This document shows positions 26,250 to 35,835 of a stretch of DNA of 64,000 bases, one piece after another. The stretch comes from Rhizobium sp. Q54 (lineage in GTDB: Bacteria; Pseudomonadota; Alphaproteobacteria; SHVZ01): positions 1-64,000 of the forward strand of contig CAMBVS010000004.1 of the NCBI GenBank assembly GCA_945871425.1, written 5' to 3'. A program made the translations under genes and the position numbers. The notes beneath the pieces were generated by a model. It had not been told where the DNA came from. It did not search any database and was given only the letters and a program-made list of their open reading frames with translations. Position 1 is the first letter of the stretch, and each line of letters opens with the position of its first letter.

Positions 26250-28383
26250 GCGCGCCCGGGCGGATCGGCTTCGCCAAATAGTCGTTGAAGCCCGCCGCCA
26301 TCGCCGCCTGTCGGTCCTCCTCGAAGGCATTGCCGGTGAGCGCGATGATCGGCGACTGGCGGTTGGGGCCGTCCTGCGCCCGGATCAGCCGCACCGCCTC
26401 CATCCCGTCCATTCCCGGCATCTGGATGTCCATCAGGATGGCGTCGAACGCCGCCGCCCCCGCCGCAGCGACGCCGGCGCGCCCGTCGGCGGCGAGCTCG
26501 ACCTCGAACCCGAGGCCGCCGATCAGCTTGGAGATCAGGCGGCGATTCACGTCATTGTCCTCGACCAGCAGGATGCGCGCCTTCCGCTGGGACGCGGGTG
26601 CCGCAGGCGCCGGCGTCACCTCGGCCGCCGAAACGGCGAGCGGCGCCTCGGTCCGAGGCAGGCGGCAGGTGAACCAGAAGGTGGTCCCCTTTCCAACCTC
26701 GCTCTCGAAGTCGATGCGCCCGCCCATCGCATCCACCAGCTGCTTGCAGATCGCAAGGCCGAGACCGGCGCCGCCGAAACGTCGGGTGATGGTCTGATCG
26801 GCCTGGGTGAACTTCTCGAACACGTGGACGCGCAGTTCCGCCGGCATGCCGATGCCGGTGTCGGCGACGGCGAACTTCACCATGTCGACCTCGCCGGTCG
26901 CCACGGCCGAGACGACGATCCGCCCTCCGTCGGTGAACTTGACCGCATTGGTGATCAGATTGAGCAGGATCTGGCGCAGGCGCGTCGGGTCGCCGAGCCG
27001 CCACTCCGCAACGTCCGTACCGATCTCGAGCGACATCGACAAGCCCTTGGCGAGCGCGCGGGGTTCGGAGTTTGCGGTCGCGCTGCCCAGGACCTGCACC
27101 AGGCTGAACGGCAGGCGCTCGAGCACGATCTGCCCCGCCTCGAGCTTGGAGAGGTCGAGGATGTCGCCCAGAAGCTCGGTCAGCTGCAGCGAGGAGGCGA
27201 GCGCCTGATCGACGAAGCCGCGCTGCTCGGGCGTCAGCGGGGTCGCGGCGAGCAGGTCGACGCCGCCGATCACCGAGGCGAGCGGGGTCCTGAGCTCGTG
27301 GCTCATGACCGCCAGGAACTCCGACTTGGCCTGGTTCGCGCGCTCGGCCCGCTGGCGCGCCGCCTCGACCTCGGCCTGGGCTTCGACCACGTCGGTGATG
27401 TCGCGTCCGGTCCCGCGGTAGCCGAGGAACACACCGTCGCGGCCGAAGAACGGCCGCGCGTCGACGGAGAGCCAGCGCCTCGAGCCGCCGGCCAAGACCC
27501 GCGAATATCGGAAGTCTTTCAGCGGCAGCCGCGCGGCCAGGGTTGCGTCGTACGCCACCCATCGCTCCTCGCTGATGCCTTCAGGCTCCGTCTCGCGATA
27601 GGTGAGGCCGAGGAAGGCGTCCGCATCGACGCCGCCCTCCTCGAGGGTCTCGGTCGCGAGATAGGTGAAACGCAGATCGGCATCCAGCTCCCAGAACCAA
27701 TGCGAGGCCGAGCGGGCGAAGTCATGCACGCGCTCGCCGGCCAGCCGCTCGCGGTTCTGTGCCGCCCTCGCCTCGGAGAACCAGCGGAACACCACGGTGG
27801 TCGAGTTGAGCAGGGTCAGGATCAGCATGATCGAGAACGCGCCGACGGCGGCGTAGCCGAACTCGCTGTAGAGCAGGAAGAAGATCGAAACCGGCGCGAG
27901 CACGCCGAGCACGAACCCGGCAGCGGCGAGCGGCAGCACTGCCAGCGTCGCTGCCCCGCCCGCGGCCACGCCGGCGAACATGACGCAAAGCGTCAGCGTC
28001 TCGACCTGCCCGGCGCCGGGAAGGAAGACGAGCGCGCTGCTCCACAAGAGGCCGGCAGCCGTCGCCCACAGCACCGGCTTCCGCCAGCTACCGGGCCTCA
28101 GCGACTGCGGCAGGCTTCGCCCGCGAAACCGGTTCCAGCGCCAGAGCTGGAAGAGCGAGAACCCCCAGATCGCCCCCGCCCATCCGACGATCAGGCCGCG
28201 GGGGCCATCGGGCCACAGCACCATGGCGATGATCGCGGCGTTGACCGAGCTGGCGATCGCATTGATCGGCGTCGTCCGCGCCAGGACCGCCAACTGGTCG
28301 CGCCTGAGCGCCTCCGGGTAGAGCGCGTCGAGCCAGCGCCGCACCGACGGCACGATATCGGAAAACCGTCTGATCATACGCAT
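26191..28383 (-). CDS. Membrane-bound hybrid sensor histidine kinase / response regulator
   Basis: Two-component sensor of 730 residues. An N-terminal block of about six membrane helices (residues about 35-205) is followed by a PAS domain (about 225-345, ending YRGTGRDIT), a HisKA domain with phospho-acceptor His362 (MSHELRTPL), and a HATPase_c domain with NLITNAVKFT, DTGIGM and GGAGLGLAI boxes. A C-terminal receiver has phospho-acceptor Asp652 (ILMDIQMPGMDG) and the conserved Lys in LAKP. The presence of both kinase and receiver suggests a phosphorelay through an HPt protein, which is not encoded nearby. The signal is unknown. Confidence 0.93.
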   Translation of the reverse strand: MRMIRRFSDIVPSVRRWLDALYPEALRRDQLAVLARTTPINAIASSVNAAIIAMVLWPDGPRGLIVGWAGAIWGFSLFQLWRWNRFRGRSLPQSLRPGSWRKPVLWATAAGLLWSSALVFLPGAGQVETLTLCVMFAGVAAGGAATLAVLPLAAAGFVLGVLAPVSIFFLLYSEFGYAAVGAFSIMLILTLLNSTTVVFRWFSEARAAQNRERLAGERVHDFARSASHWFWELDADLRFTYLATETLEEGGVDADAFLGLTYRETEPEGISEERWVAYDATLAARLPLKDFRYSRVLAGGSRRWLSVDARPFFGRDGVFLGYRGTGRDITDVVEAQAEVEAARQRAERANQAKSEFLAVMSHELRTPLASVIGGVDLLAATPLTPEQRGFVDQALASSLQLTELLGDILDLSKLEAGQIVLERLPFSLVQVLGSATANSEPRALAKGLSMSLEIGTDVAEWRLGDPTRLRQILLNLITNAVKFTDGGRIVVSAVATGEVDMVKFAVADTGIGMPAELRVHVFEKFTQADQTITRRFGGAGLGLAICKQLVDAMGGRIDFESEVGKGTTFWFTCRLPRTEAPLAVSAAEVTPAPAAPASQRKARILLVEDNDVNRRLISKLIGGLGFEVELAADGRAGVAAAGAAAFDAILMDIQMPGMDGMEAVRLIRAQDGPNRQSPIIALTGNAFEEDRQAAMAAGFNDYLAKPIRPGALNDALARQLSPRPGAVPAP

Positions 28384-28420
28384 TCGAGTACCGCACGTCT
28401 TTGCTGCATTGCCAAGCGAC

Positions 28421-29164
28421 TCAGTCGCCGATCATCGGCCAGAGCGCACGGACGGCGCCGGCGATTCCGGTGAGGACCAGGAGCCACAGCACGACCCGGC
28501 GGAAGTGCTCGGGCGAGGCGCCACGGAAGGCGCGCTCGCCGACGAAGACGCCCGCCAGCAGGAAAGGGATGAGAAAGACCGCGGTCGTCGCCGGTTGCGC
28601 CTCGACCAGGCCGCCGAGCCAGGCGGACGCGAGGGCGGCGGCGTCGGTGACGAAGAAGAAGGCGATGAGGGTCGCGCGCCCGACCGAGAGGCTGTCGGTA
28701 CGCGTCAGATAGAGGAACACCAGCGGCGGGCCGGAGAGCGCCGCGATGCCGTTCATGACGCCGGCGAGAGCCCCGGTCATGACGATCGTGCCCGGCCCGG
28801 GCGTGCCGGTGAGGCGGAATCCCACCAGGAACATCAGGGCCACGGCCAACACCGTGAGCGAGAGGCCGAGGCGGAGCGCGCCGGGCGACGCCAGGCCCAG
28901 CACCCAGGTACCGATGGGGGTGGTCAGGATCGCCACCGGCAGCAGCAGGCGAAGCCCGCGCCAGTCGATATGCGCCCAGAGGCCGGGCAATTGCCGAAGT
29001 GCCACGGTCACGCCGAAGATCAGCACGATCACCACCGCGTCCAGCGGCGGCAGCACCAGCGAGAGCAGCGGCGTGATCATCAGCCCCATGCCGAAGCCGG
29101 AATATCCCCGGACGACGGCACAGACGAGCGTCACCACGGCGGCGAAGGCGAAGGTCCAGTCCAT
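28421..29164 (-). CDS. TSUP family membrane permease (TauE/SafE type)
   Basis: Inner-membrane transporter of 247 residues with about eight hydrophobic helices. The N-terminal motif GYSGFGMGLMITPLLSLVLPP and the second-half repeat GALAGVMNGIAALSGPPLVFLYL are characteristic of the TauE/SafE family, which exports sulfite, sulfoacetate or other anions; the substrate here is unknown. It lies downstream of holC and pepA on the same strand. Confidence 0.87.
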   Translation of the reverse strand: MDWTFAFAAVVTLVCAVVRGYSGFGMGLMITPLLSLVLPPLDAVVIVLIFGVTVALRQLPGLWAHIDWRGLRLLLPVAILTTPIGTWVLGLASPGALRLGLSLTVLAVALMFLVGFRLTGTPGPGTIVMTGALAGVMNGIAALSGPPLVFLYLTRTDSLSVGRATLIAFFFVTDAAALASAWLGGLVEAQPATTAVFLIPFLLAGVFVGERAFRGASPEHFRRVVLWLLVLTGIAGAVRALWPMIGD

Positions 29165-29192
29165 AGTCCGGGCAGGGCGGCGGGATCGGGCG

Positions 29193-29642
29193 TCAGGCGC
29201 CCTTTTCCCAGCCCCCCGCTTCGGTCTGTCGCCAGTAGGTGACCTCGTGGCCCGCGGCCTTGTAGGCGGTCCAATGAGCCCGTGCCCGGGTGACCTGGTC
29301 GGGATCGCGGCCGTCGAAGATCTCGAAACAGCGCTCGTAGGCGGCGAGCTTCGCCGTTTCCTGGCCGTCGACCAGCATCACGAACTCGGCGCCGTTCGGG
29401 TTCTCGTCCTCGGCCGTCAGCCAGACCGGCTGATGCGCGGCCTCGCCGTCCCTCGCCGAGCCGTGCGGCAGGAAGGAGTTGGGATCGAAGGTCCAGAGCT
29501 GTGCCGACAACGCCTCGACCCGCTCGGTCGAGCCGGCCACCACGACCGCGCGCTTGCCCAAGGACAGCGCGCGGTCTAGCAGCTTGGCGAGCGCCCAGTC
29601 GAGCGCCCGCGTGGTCAGGTGATAGAAGCCGACCTCGGTCAC
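29193..29642 (-). CDS. holC: DNA polymerase III subunit chi
   Basis: Part of the clamp-loader chi-psi complex that contacts single-strand binding protein. The 149-residue product begins EVGFYHLTTRALDWALAKLLDRAL. It has the family features FDPNSFLPHG, P-V-W-L-T and FVMLVDGQ, and the C-terminal RAHWTAYKAAGHEVTYWRQ. It follows pepA on the same strand across 16 bases, the usual alphaproteobacterial pepA-holC arrangement. Confidence 0.9.
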   Translation of the reverse strand: MTEVGFYHLTTRALDWALAKLLDRALSLGKRAVVVAGSTERVEALSAQLWTFDPNSFLPHGSARDGEAAHQPVWLTAEDENPNGAEFVMLVDGQETAKLAAYERCFEIFDGRDPDQVTRARAHWTAYKAAGHEVTYWRQTEAGGWEKGA

Positions 29643-29658
29643 GGGACGCCCGGGCGCA

Positions 29659-31149
29659 TCACGACTTCTCGTAGTAGGCCTTCACCAGATGGTCGAGCAG
29701 GCGGACGCCGTAGGCGGTGGCGCCCTTCGGCGTCACCGGCTTGTCCTTCGACGACCACGCCATCCCGGCGATGTCGAGATGCGCCCACGGCACGTCGTTG
29801 GTGAAGCGCTTCATGAACATCGCCGCCTTGCACGAGCCGCCGTCGCGGGTGCCCGAGTTCTTCATGTCGGCGATGTCGGAGTCCATGCCGCGGTCGAAGC
29901 TCTCCGCCAGCGGCATGCGCCACAAGCCCTCGCCCGTCGCCTTGGCCGAGGCCAGCAGCCGGTTGGCGAGCTCGTCCTCGGTGACGAAGGCGCCGGCGAA
30001 CTCGTGGCCGAGCGCGATGACGATGGCCCCGGTCAGGGTCGCGAGGTCGACCATGAATCGCGGCTTGAAGCGGTCCTGGCAGTACCAGAGCGCATCCGCC
30101 AGGACGAGCCGGCCCTCGGCATCGGTGTTGGTGATCTCGATGGTCTGGCCGGACATACTCTTGACCACGTCGCCTGGGCGCTGGGCGGTGCCCGACGGCA
30201 TGTTCTCGACCAGTCCGACGATGCCGATGACATTGGCCTTGGCCTTGCGGCCGGCGAGCGCCCGCATCAGCCCGATCACGGCGGCGGAGCCGCCCATGTC
30301 CCACTTCATGTCCTCCATGCCCGCCGCCGGCTTCAGGGAGATGCCGCCGGTGTCGAAGGTCACGCCCTTGCCGATGAAGGCGAGGGGCTTCTCCTTCGAC
30401 GACGGATTGCCCTGCCACTGCATGACCACGAGCTGGCTCTCATGCTGGCTGCCCTGGCCGACGCCGAGCAGGGCACCCATGCCGAGCCTGGTCATCTCCT
30501 TGATGCCGAGGACCTCGACCTTGACGCCATGGTCGGCGAGCGTCTTGCACTGCTTGGCGAGGCTCTTCGGATAGACCACGTTCGCCGGCTCGGAGACAAG
30601 GTCGCGGGCGAAGAACACCGCCTCGGCGACCTGCTCGAGATCGGCGTAGGTGCGCTGTGCCGTGCGGCTCGCCTCGACATGGACGGAGAGGCGCTGCAGA
30701 GTCGGCTTGCTCTCGGGCTTTTCCTTGGTGCGATACTTGTCGAAGCGGTAGGAGCGGAGCTTGGCCCCGAGCGCCAGGTGTGCAGCGGCGATGCCGCCCT
30801 CCTCGCCCGCGAGGTCGACGGCGATCGCCGCCTCCTGGGCGCCGGAGCCGCCGAGCTCGCCGATCAGCACGCCACCCAACGCCTCGAGGTCGACCGGCTT
30901 GTTCTCCCCCTTGGCCTTGCCGAGGCCGAGCAGGACGATGCGACTGGCATCGATGCCGGCCGGCGCCATTATCGAGAGGATCTGCCGGATCTTGCCGACG
31001 AAGCGGCTGCCGGCGATGGCGCGGGTCAAGGCGCCCTTGGTCTTGCGGTCGAGCTCGGCCGCGCTCTGGGTCAGCTTCTTGCCTTCGTAGACGCCGACAA
31101 CGAGCGCCCCCTTGGCCGGGAGCCCCGGCTTGGAGAACGTGATCTTCAT
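29659..31149 (-). CDS. pepA: Leucyl aminopeptidase (M17 family)
   Basis: Dinuclear metal aminopeptidase that removes N-terminal residues. From ATG 31147-31149 it has 496 residues. The N-terminal macro-like domain leads to a catalytic domain with IGKGVTFDTGGISLKP (metal and catalytic Lys and Asp), KWDMGGSAAVIG, and the M17 signature NTDAEGRLVLADAL. A ribosome-binding GGGAGGAG lies upstream. It is divergent from the GT83-type gene and followed by holC. Confidence 0.97.
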   Translation of the reverse strand: MKITFSKPGLPAKGALVVGVYEGKKLTQSAAELDRKTKGALTRAIAGSRFVGKIRQILSIMAPAGIDASRIVLLGLGKAKGENKPVDLEALGGVLIGELGGSGAQEAAIAVDLAGEEGGIAAAHLALGAKLRSYRFDKYRTKEKPESKPTLQRLSVHVEASRTAQRTYADLEQVAEAVFFARDLVSEPANVVYPKSLAKQCKTLADHGVKVEVLGIKEMTRLGMGALLGVGQGSQHESQLVVMQWQGNPSSKEKPLAFIGKGVTFDTGGISLKPAAGMEDMKWDMGGSAAVIGLMRALAGRKAKANVIGIVGLVENMPSGTAQRPGDVVKSMSGQTIEITNTDAEGRLVLADALWYCQDRFKPRFMVDLATLTGAIVIALGHEFAGAFVTEDELANRLLASAKATGEGLWRMPLAESFDRGMDSDIADMKNSGTRDGGSCKAAMFMKRFTNDVPWAHLDIAGMAWSSKDKPVTPKGATAYGVRLLDHLVKAYYEKS

Positions 31150-31291
31150 GGAGTGACTCCTCCCGATGCGGGAACGGTGAGTGTGGCGGGCGGGTGGTGC
31201 TGTGCCATAGCCTTCGGCCGTTTCGGCTGTCAATGGCGCGGGAAGCCGTGGCAGATTGGAACGTCTCTCTCAACCTCGTGGCGGATCACCG

Positions 31292-32941
31292 GTGCTGTCG
31301 TTCCTCGCATCGCCCTGGGCGCGTGTCCTCGTGCTCGCCCTCACCCTCGCTTCGCTGCTGCCGGGCGCGATCCGGCTGCCGCCGATCGACCGCGACGAGG
31401 CGCGCTACGCCCAGGCCACCAAGCAGATGCTGGAGACCGGGGATTTCGTCCGCATTCGCTTCCAGGGCGAGCCCCGGAACAAGAAGCCGGTCGGCATCCA
31501 TTGGCTGCAGGCAGCATCCGTCACCCTGACCTCGCCCGAGGCGAAGGAGATCTGGGCCTTCCGGATCCCGTCGGTCCTCGGCATCGTGCTGGCGGTGGGG
31601 CTGACCATGGGGATCGCCCGCCGCCTCTACGATCCGATGACGGCCGCCGCCGCCGGAGGCCTGCTCGGCGCCAGCCTGCTCGCCCAGGTGATGGGCCAGC
31701 AATCCACCACCGACGGCGCCCTTCTGGCCGCCGCCGTCGCCGCCCAGGGCTCGCTGGTGCTGGCCTATGTCCGCCAGCGGCGGGGCGAGCTCGTCCGCCT
31801 CGGCCTCGCCCTCGGATTCTGGGCGGCGCAGGGGGCGGCCCTCCTGCTCAAGGGGCCGGTGATCCCGCTCATCTCGCTCCTGACCGTCGTCACCCTGTCG
31901 GTCGCCGACAAGGACTGGCGCTGGTTCAGGATGCTGCGCCCGCTGATCGGCGTGCCGCTGGCACTGGCGATCGCGAGCCCGTGGTTCATCGCGGTCCAGC
32001 TCGCGACCGATGGCGGCTTCGTTGCCGATGCCGTCCGCAACGACCTCCTGCCGAAGCTGATCGGCGGCCAGGAGAGCCACGGGGCGCCGCCGGGCTACTA
32101 CCTGGCGCTGGTCAGCCTGACCCTCCTGCCTGCGTCGCTGGTGATGTGGCCGGCCTTGAAGGAGGCCTGGAGCGACCGGCTGGACGCGCCGACCCGGGCG
32201 TTGTTGGCCTGGGCGGTCCCCGCCTGGTTTCTGTTCGAGGCAGTTCCGACCAAGCTGCCGCACTACGTGCTGCCGCTGTTTCCGGCGTTGGCGATTCTCT
32301 CGGCGCGCCTCTTGGTCCGTGCCGCCAACGGCGAGCCGACGGCGCTCGACCGGACCTGGCCCAAGCTCGCGGCCCTGCCCTGGCTGGCAGGAAGCCTCGC
32401 CCTCGCCGCGGCCCCGACGGCCATCGGCTACGCCCTCGACCATCGGCTGGACCCCGCGTCGCTCGCCATCGGACTGGCCGCGCTGGCCGCCACGCTCGCC
32501 GCCGCCATCGCCGCCTTCCGCCGGCGCTGGCTGGCCGCGGCGGCGATCTCGGCCGTCGCCGCCTGGGGCGTGCTTGCCGGCAGCTTCGGCCAGGTCCTGC
32601 CTCGGCTGGACGCAGTGTGGCTCGGCCGCGAGTCGGCGGCGGCAGTCGCGCGGACGGCGCCCGGGACCCCCGCCATCGCCATCGCCTCCTCCGGCTATGC
32701 CGAGCCCAGCCTGGTGTTCTCGACCGGCGCCGCCATCCACCTGGTGGACGCCGGCGTCGCCGGCCGGTTCCTTGCCGAGGCTCCGGGCCGAGTCGCCCTG
32801 ATCGGCCGGGACGAGCAGCCGGCCTTCCTGGCGGCCCTGGCGGCGGCCGGGGGCCGGGCCGAGGCGCTCGACACCCTCGCCGGCTTCAACTATTCCAGGG
32901 GTCGGTGGACCACGCTGACGCTCTATCGGCGCGCGCCGTGA
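31292..32941 (+). CDS. ArnT-like lipid-linked glycosyltransferase (GT83 type)
   Basis: Predicted integral-membrane transferase that moves a sugar from a polyprenyl carrier to an envelope acceptor such as lipid A; specificity is unknown. With GTG 31292 it has 549 residues and about twelve helices. The periplasmic motif IDRDEARYAQATKQMLETGDF contains the catalytic acidic residue, and KKPVGIHWLQAA and the later PTKLPHYVLPLFPALAILSA match the family. GTG 31292 was chosen over a TTG 36 bases upstream because GGCGGA precedes it. The stop overlaps the PAP2 start (GTGA), linking the two genes to the Lpt genes downstream. Confidence 0.85.
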   Translation: MLSFLASPWARVLVLALTLASLLPGAIRLPPIDRDEARYAQATKQMLETGDFVRIRFQGEPRNKKPVGIHWLQAASVTLTSPEAKEIWAFRIPSVLGIVLAVGLTMGIARRLYDPMTAAAAGGLLGASLLAQVMGQQSTTDGALLAAAVAAQGSLVLAYVRQRRGELVRLGLALGFWAAQGAALLLKGPVIPLISLLTVVTLSVADKDWRWFRMLRPLIGVPLALAIASPWFIAVQLATDGGFVADAVRNDLLPKLIGGQESHGAPPGYYLALVSLTLLPASLVMWPALKEAWSDRLDAPTRALLAWAVPAWFLFEAVPTKLPHYVLPLFPALAILSARLLVRAANGEPTALDRTWPKLAALPWLAGSLALAAAPTAIGYALDHRLDPASLAIGLAALAATLAAAIAAFRRRWLAAAAISAVAAWGVLAGSFGQVLPRLDAVWLGRESAAAVARTAPGTPAIAIASSGYAEPSLVFSTGAAIHLVDAGVAGRFLAEAPGRVALIGRDEQPAFLAALAAAGGRAEALDTLAGFNYSRGRWTTLTLYRRAP

Positions 32942-33636
32942 CGCCGCACCCTTGGTACTGGCCGCGACCCGCGCCGATCGCGTGGTTCTGGGCGGCGACC
33001 CTCGCGGCTGCCTCGATGACGGCGATCGCCGCGACCTGGCTGGACCGCTCGGCCGCCCTCTGGTTCAAGGCGCAAGGCGATGGGACGATGGACGTCTTTC
33101 GCACCCTATCGCTCCCCGGCGATTCGGTCTGGTACCTGGTCTCGGGCGGGCTCGGCGCCCCCCTGGCCTATCTTCTCGCCCGCCGGGCGGCGGGGCCGGC
33201 GCGCGACCGGCTTCTCCTCCTGACCAGCCGGCTCGCTTTCCTCTTCCTCGCGGTCGCCTCGACCGGGCTCGCCGTCGATCTCCTCAAGATCCTGGTCGGC
33301 CGAGCGCGGCCGAAGCACCTGTTCGGCGACGGGGTGATGGCGCTCTCGCCGGGGGCCCTGTCGGCCTCCTGGTGGTCTTTCCCCTCCGGCCACGCCACCA
33401 CCGTCGGTACCGTCGCCGTCGCGCTTATGCTCCTTCTCCCCAGGCTCGCCTGGGTCTGGGGAACGCTGGCCCTGGTTGTGGCATTCGGGCGGATCGGCGC
33501 CACCGCCCATTTCGTCAGCGACACGATCGCCGGCCTCTGGCTGGGCGCGATCGGCGCCACCGTCGTCAGCTGGGCTCTGGCGCGCCGGGCCGAGGCGATC
33601 CGACGCCGATGGGGGGTGCCGGGATGCGTTGGATGA
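32938..33636 (+). CDS. PAP2 superfamily membrane phosphatase
   Basis: Probably dephosphorylates a lipid phosphate or undecaprenyl pyrophosphate at the membrane. The 232-residue product, from a GTG start overlapping the preceding stop, has the three phosphatase motifs KILVGRARP, SFPSGHATTVG and ATAHFVSDTIAG in a multi-helix protein. Together with the upstream ArnT-like gene it suggests lipid A or carrier-lipid processing. It overlaps lptF by 13 bases. Confidence 0.88.
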   Translation: MTPHPWYWPRPAPIAWFWAATLAAASMTAIAATWLDRSAALWFKAQGDGTMDVFRTLSLPGDSVWYLVSGGLGAPLAYLLARRAAGPARDRLLLLTSRLAFLFLAVASTGLAVDLLKILVGRARPKHLFGDGVMALSPGALSASWWSFPSGHATTVGTVAVALMLLLPRLAWVWGTLALVVAFGRIGATAHFVSDTIAGLWLGAIGATVVSWALARRAEAIRRRWGVPGCVG

Positions 33637-34736
33637 CGCGCTATCCGCTCCGGCAGATGATGCTGGCGCTCCTCTTCGTGCTCGGCGCGGTCACGCTCGC
33701 CATCTGGCTGACGCAGGCGCTCCGCTTCGTCGATCTCATCGTCAATCGCGGGCTGCCGGTCGAGACCTTCCTGCATCTGGCGATCCTGCTGCTGCCGCAG
33801 TTCTTCCAGCTGGTGCTGCCGATCGCGACGTTCTCCGCCGTCGTCTTCTCCTACAACAAGATGCAGGCCGACTCCGAGCTCGTGGTCATGCAGGCGACCG
33901 GCCTTTCCTCGTTCGCGCTGGCCCGGCCCGCCCTGATCCTGGCGCTGGGCGCGACCGCCACCGCCTACGCGCTCAGCCTCTATCTGGCGCCGACGTCCCA
34001 CGGCGCCTTCAAGGACCTGCAGTTCCGGATCCGCAACGAGTTCACCAACGTCCTTCTGCGCGAGGGCGTGTTCACCAACATCGGCGACAAGATGACGGTC
34101 TACATCCGTCAGCGAGAAAGCTCGGGCGAGTTGCTCGGCGTGCTCGTCCACGACGAGCGCGACCCCAAGGTCCAGGTGACGATGGTTGCCGAGCGCGGCG
34201 CGCTGGTGCGCGGCGACGACGGACCCAAGGTCATCATGGTCAACGGCAACCGCCAGGAGCGCGACGTCGCCAACGGCCGACTCTCGGTCCTCTACTTCGA
34301 AAGCTACGCCCACGATCTCGGACGGCTGCAGCAGAGCCAGATCCTGCGCTGGCGCGAGCCGCGCGAGCGCTTCATCACCGAGCTGTTCTGGCCGGCGAAC
34401 ACGCAGATCGACAACGAGCATCGCACCGAGCTGATCGCCGAAGGACACCAGCGCATCATCACGCCGCTCTACTGCCTTACCTTCACCCTGATCGGGCTGG
34501 CGGCGATCCTGACCGGCGAGTTTTCCCGGCGCGGCCATCTCGGCCGGATCCTCACCGCCATCCTTGCCGTCATCCTCTGCCAGGTCGCCAACCTCGGCGC
34601 CACCTATGCCTCGGCCCGCACGCTGGCGGTGGTGCCGGTGATGTATGCCGTGGTCACCCTGCCGGCCGTCATCGCGCTCTGGATGATCGTCAGACCGCAG
34701 CGACGCCCGGTGCCGCGTCTGGTCCCGGCCGAGTAG
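33624..34736 (+). CDS. lptF: LPS export ABC transporter permease LptF
   Basis: Inner-membrane component of the LptBFG complex that extracts lipopolysaccharide. The 370-residue product starts RYPLRQMMLALLFVLGAVTLA and has three N-terminal and three C-terminal helices flanking a beta-jellyroll periplasmic domain (about residues 130-265, including NVLLREGVFTNIGDKMTVYI). The start overlaps the PAP2 gene; an alternative ATG lies nine bases downstream. lptG follows after four bases. Confidence 0.95.
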   Translation: MRWMTRYPLRQMMLALLFVLGAVTLAIWLTQALRFVDLIVNRGLPVETFLHLAILLLPQFFQLVLPIATFSAVVFSYNKMQADSELVVMQATGLSSFALARPALILALGATATAYALSLYLAPTSHGAFKDLQFRIRNEFTNVLLREGVFTNIGDKMTVYIRQRESSGELLGVLVHDERDPKVQVTMVAERGALVRGDDGPKVIMVNGNRQERDVANGRLSVLYFESYAHDLGRLQQSQILRWREPRERFITELFWPANTQIDNEHRTELIAEGHQRIITPLYCLTFTLIGLAAILTGEFSRRGHLGRILTAILAVILCQVANLGATYASARTLAVVPVMYAVVTLPAVIALWMIVRPQRRPVPRLVPAE

Positions 34737-34740
34737 CCCG

Positions 34741-35835
34741 ATGCGCCTTTCCCGCACGCTCTCGACCTATATCGGACAGCAGTTCCTCTACTGGTTCGGC
34801 TGCGTGTTCATGTCGCTGCTGGCGCTGGTCTTCGTCTTCGACCTGGTCGAGCTTCTCCGCCGGGTCGCCGCCCGCCAGCAGGCCGGCCTCGGGCTCGTGG
34901 TCGAGCTGGCGTTCCTCAAGCTGCCGACGATGGCGCAGACCCTGCTGCCCTTCGCCATCCTGTTCGGCACCATGATGACCTACTGGCGGCTGACGCGAAG
35001 CCAGGAGCTGGTGGTCGCGCGCGCCGCCGGCGTCTCGGTCTGGCAGTTCCTGCTTCCGGCGCTGGTCGCGGCCGCGCTGATCGGCACCGTCCGCACCACC
35101 CTATTCAATCCGCTGGCCTCGGTCCTGACGCAGCGCTACGAGCAGCTTGAGGCCCAGGTCTTCCGCGGCCGCACCAGCCTGCTCGCGGTCTCGGAGTCCG
35201 GCCTCTGGCTCCGGCAGATGAGCGACCGCGGCCAGTCGATCCTGCACGCCCAGGGCGTCTCCCAGCAGCACATGGAGCTGATGGACGTGACGATCTTCCT
35301 CTACGAGGGGCTCGACCGCTACGCCGGACGGATCGATGCCGCCTCGGCGCAACTGGACGCCGGCTTCTGGGTGATCCGGGACGCCGTCGTCTCCACCGGC
35401 GACCGGCCGCCGGTCAAGGAGGCCGTCGTCCGGCTGTCGACCGACCTCACCATCGAGACCATCCAGGACAGCTTCGCCGCGCCCGAGACCATGAGCTTCT
35501 GGGAGCTCCCGGCCTTCATCGAGGTGCTGGAGAAGGCGGGCTTCTCCGCGGCGCGTCATCGCCTCCATCTCCACGGCCTGCTCGCCGCTCCGCTGATGCT
35601 CTGCGCCATGGTCCTGATCGCCGCCACCTTCTCGCTTCGCATGGTCAGGCGCGGCGGCACCATGGCGGTGGCGGGCGCCGGTGTCGTCGTCGGATTTCTC
35701 GTCTACTTCGCGTCCGACGTCATCTTCGCCCTCGGCCTGTCGGGCCGGCTCCCGGTCGAGCTCGCCGCCTGGACGCCGGCGGCGGTATCGACCCTCCTCG
35801 GCCTGGCGACCCTGCTTCACATGGAGGACGGCTGA
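34741..35835 (+). CDS. lptG: LPS export ABC transporter permease LptG
   Basis: Partner of LptF in lipopolysaccharide extraction. The 364-residue product begins RLSRTLSTYIGQQFLYWF. It has MTYWRLTRSQELVVARAAGVSVW after the first helices (the cytoplasmic coupling region), a periplasmic jellyroll, and C-terminal helices. Its stop overlaps the lptD start by one base (TGATG). Confidence 0.95.
   Translation: MRLSRTLSTYIGQQFLYWFGCVFMSLLALVFVFDLVELLRRVAARQQAGLGLVVELAFLKLPTMAQTLLPFAILFGTMMTYWRLTRSQELVVARAAGVSVWQFLLPALVAAALIGTVRTTLFNPLASVLTQRYEQLEAQVFRGRTSLLAVSESGLWLRQMSDRGQSILHAQGVSQQHMELMDVTIFLYEGLDRYAGRIDAASAQLDAGFWVIRDAVVSTGDRPPVKEAVVRLSTDLTIETIQDSFAAPETMSFWELPAFIEVLEKAGFSAARHRLHLHGLLAAPLMLCAMVLIAATFSLRMVRRGGTMAVAGAGVVVGFLVYFASDVIFALGLSGRLPVELAAWTPAAVSTLLGLATLLHMEDG

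Noticed and set aside
29689-33636. Plus-strand open frame of about 1300 codons across pepA and the GT83-type gene
   Set aside because: Only its last 232 codons (the PAP2 phosphatase from 32938) are protein-like; the rest is antisense or out of frame with real genes.
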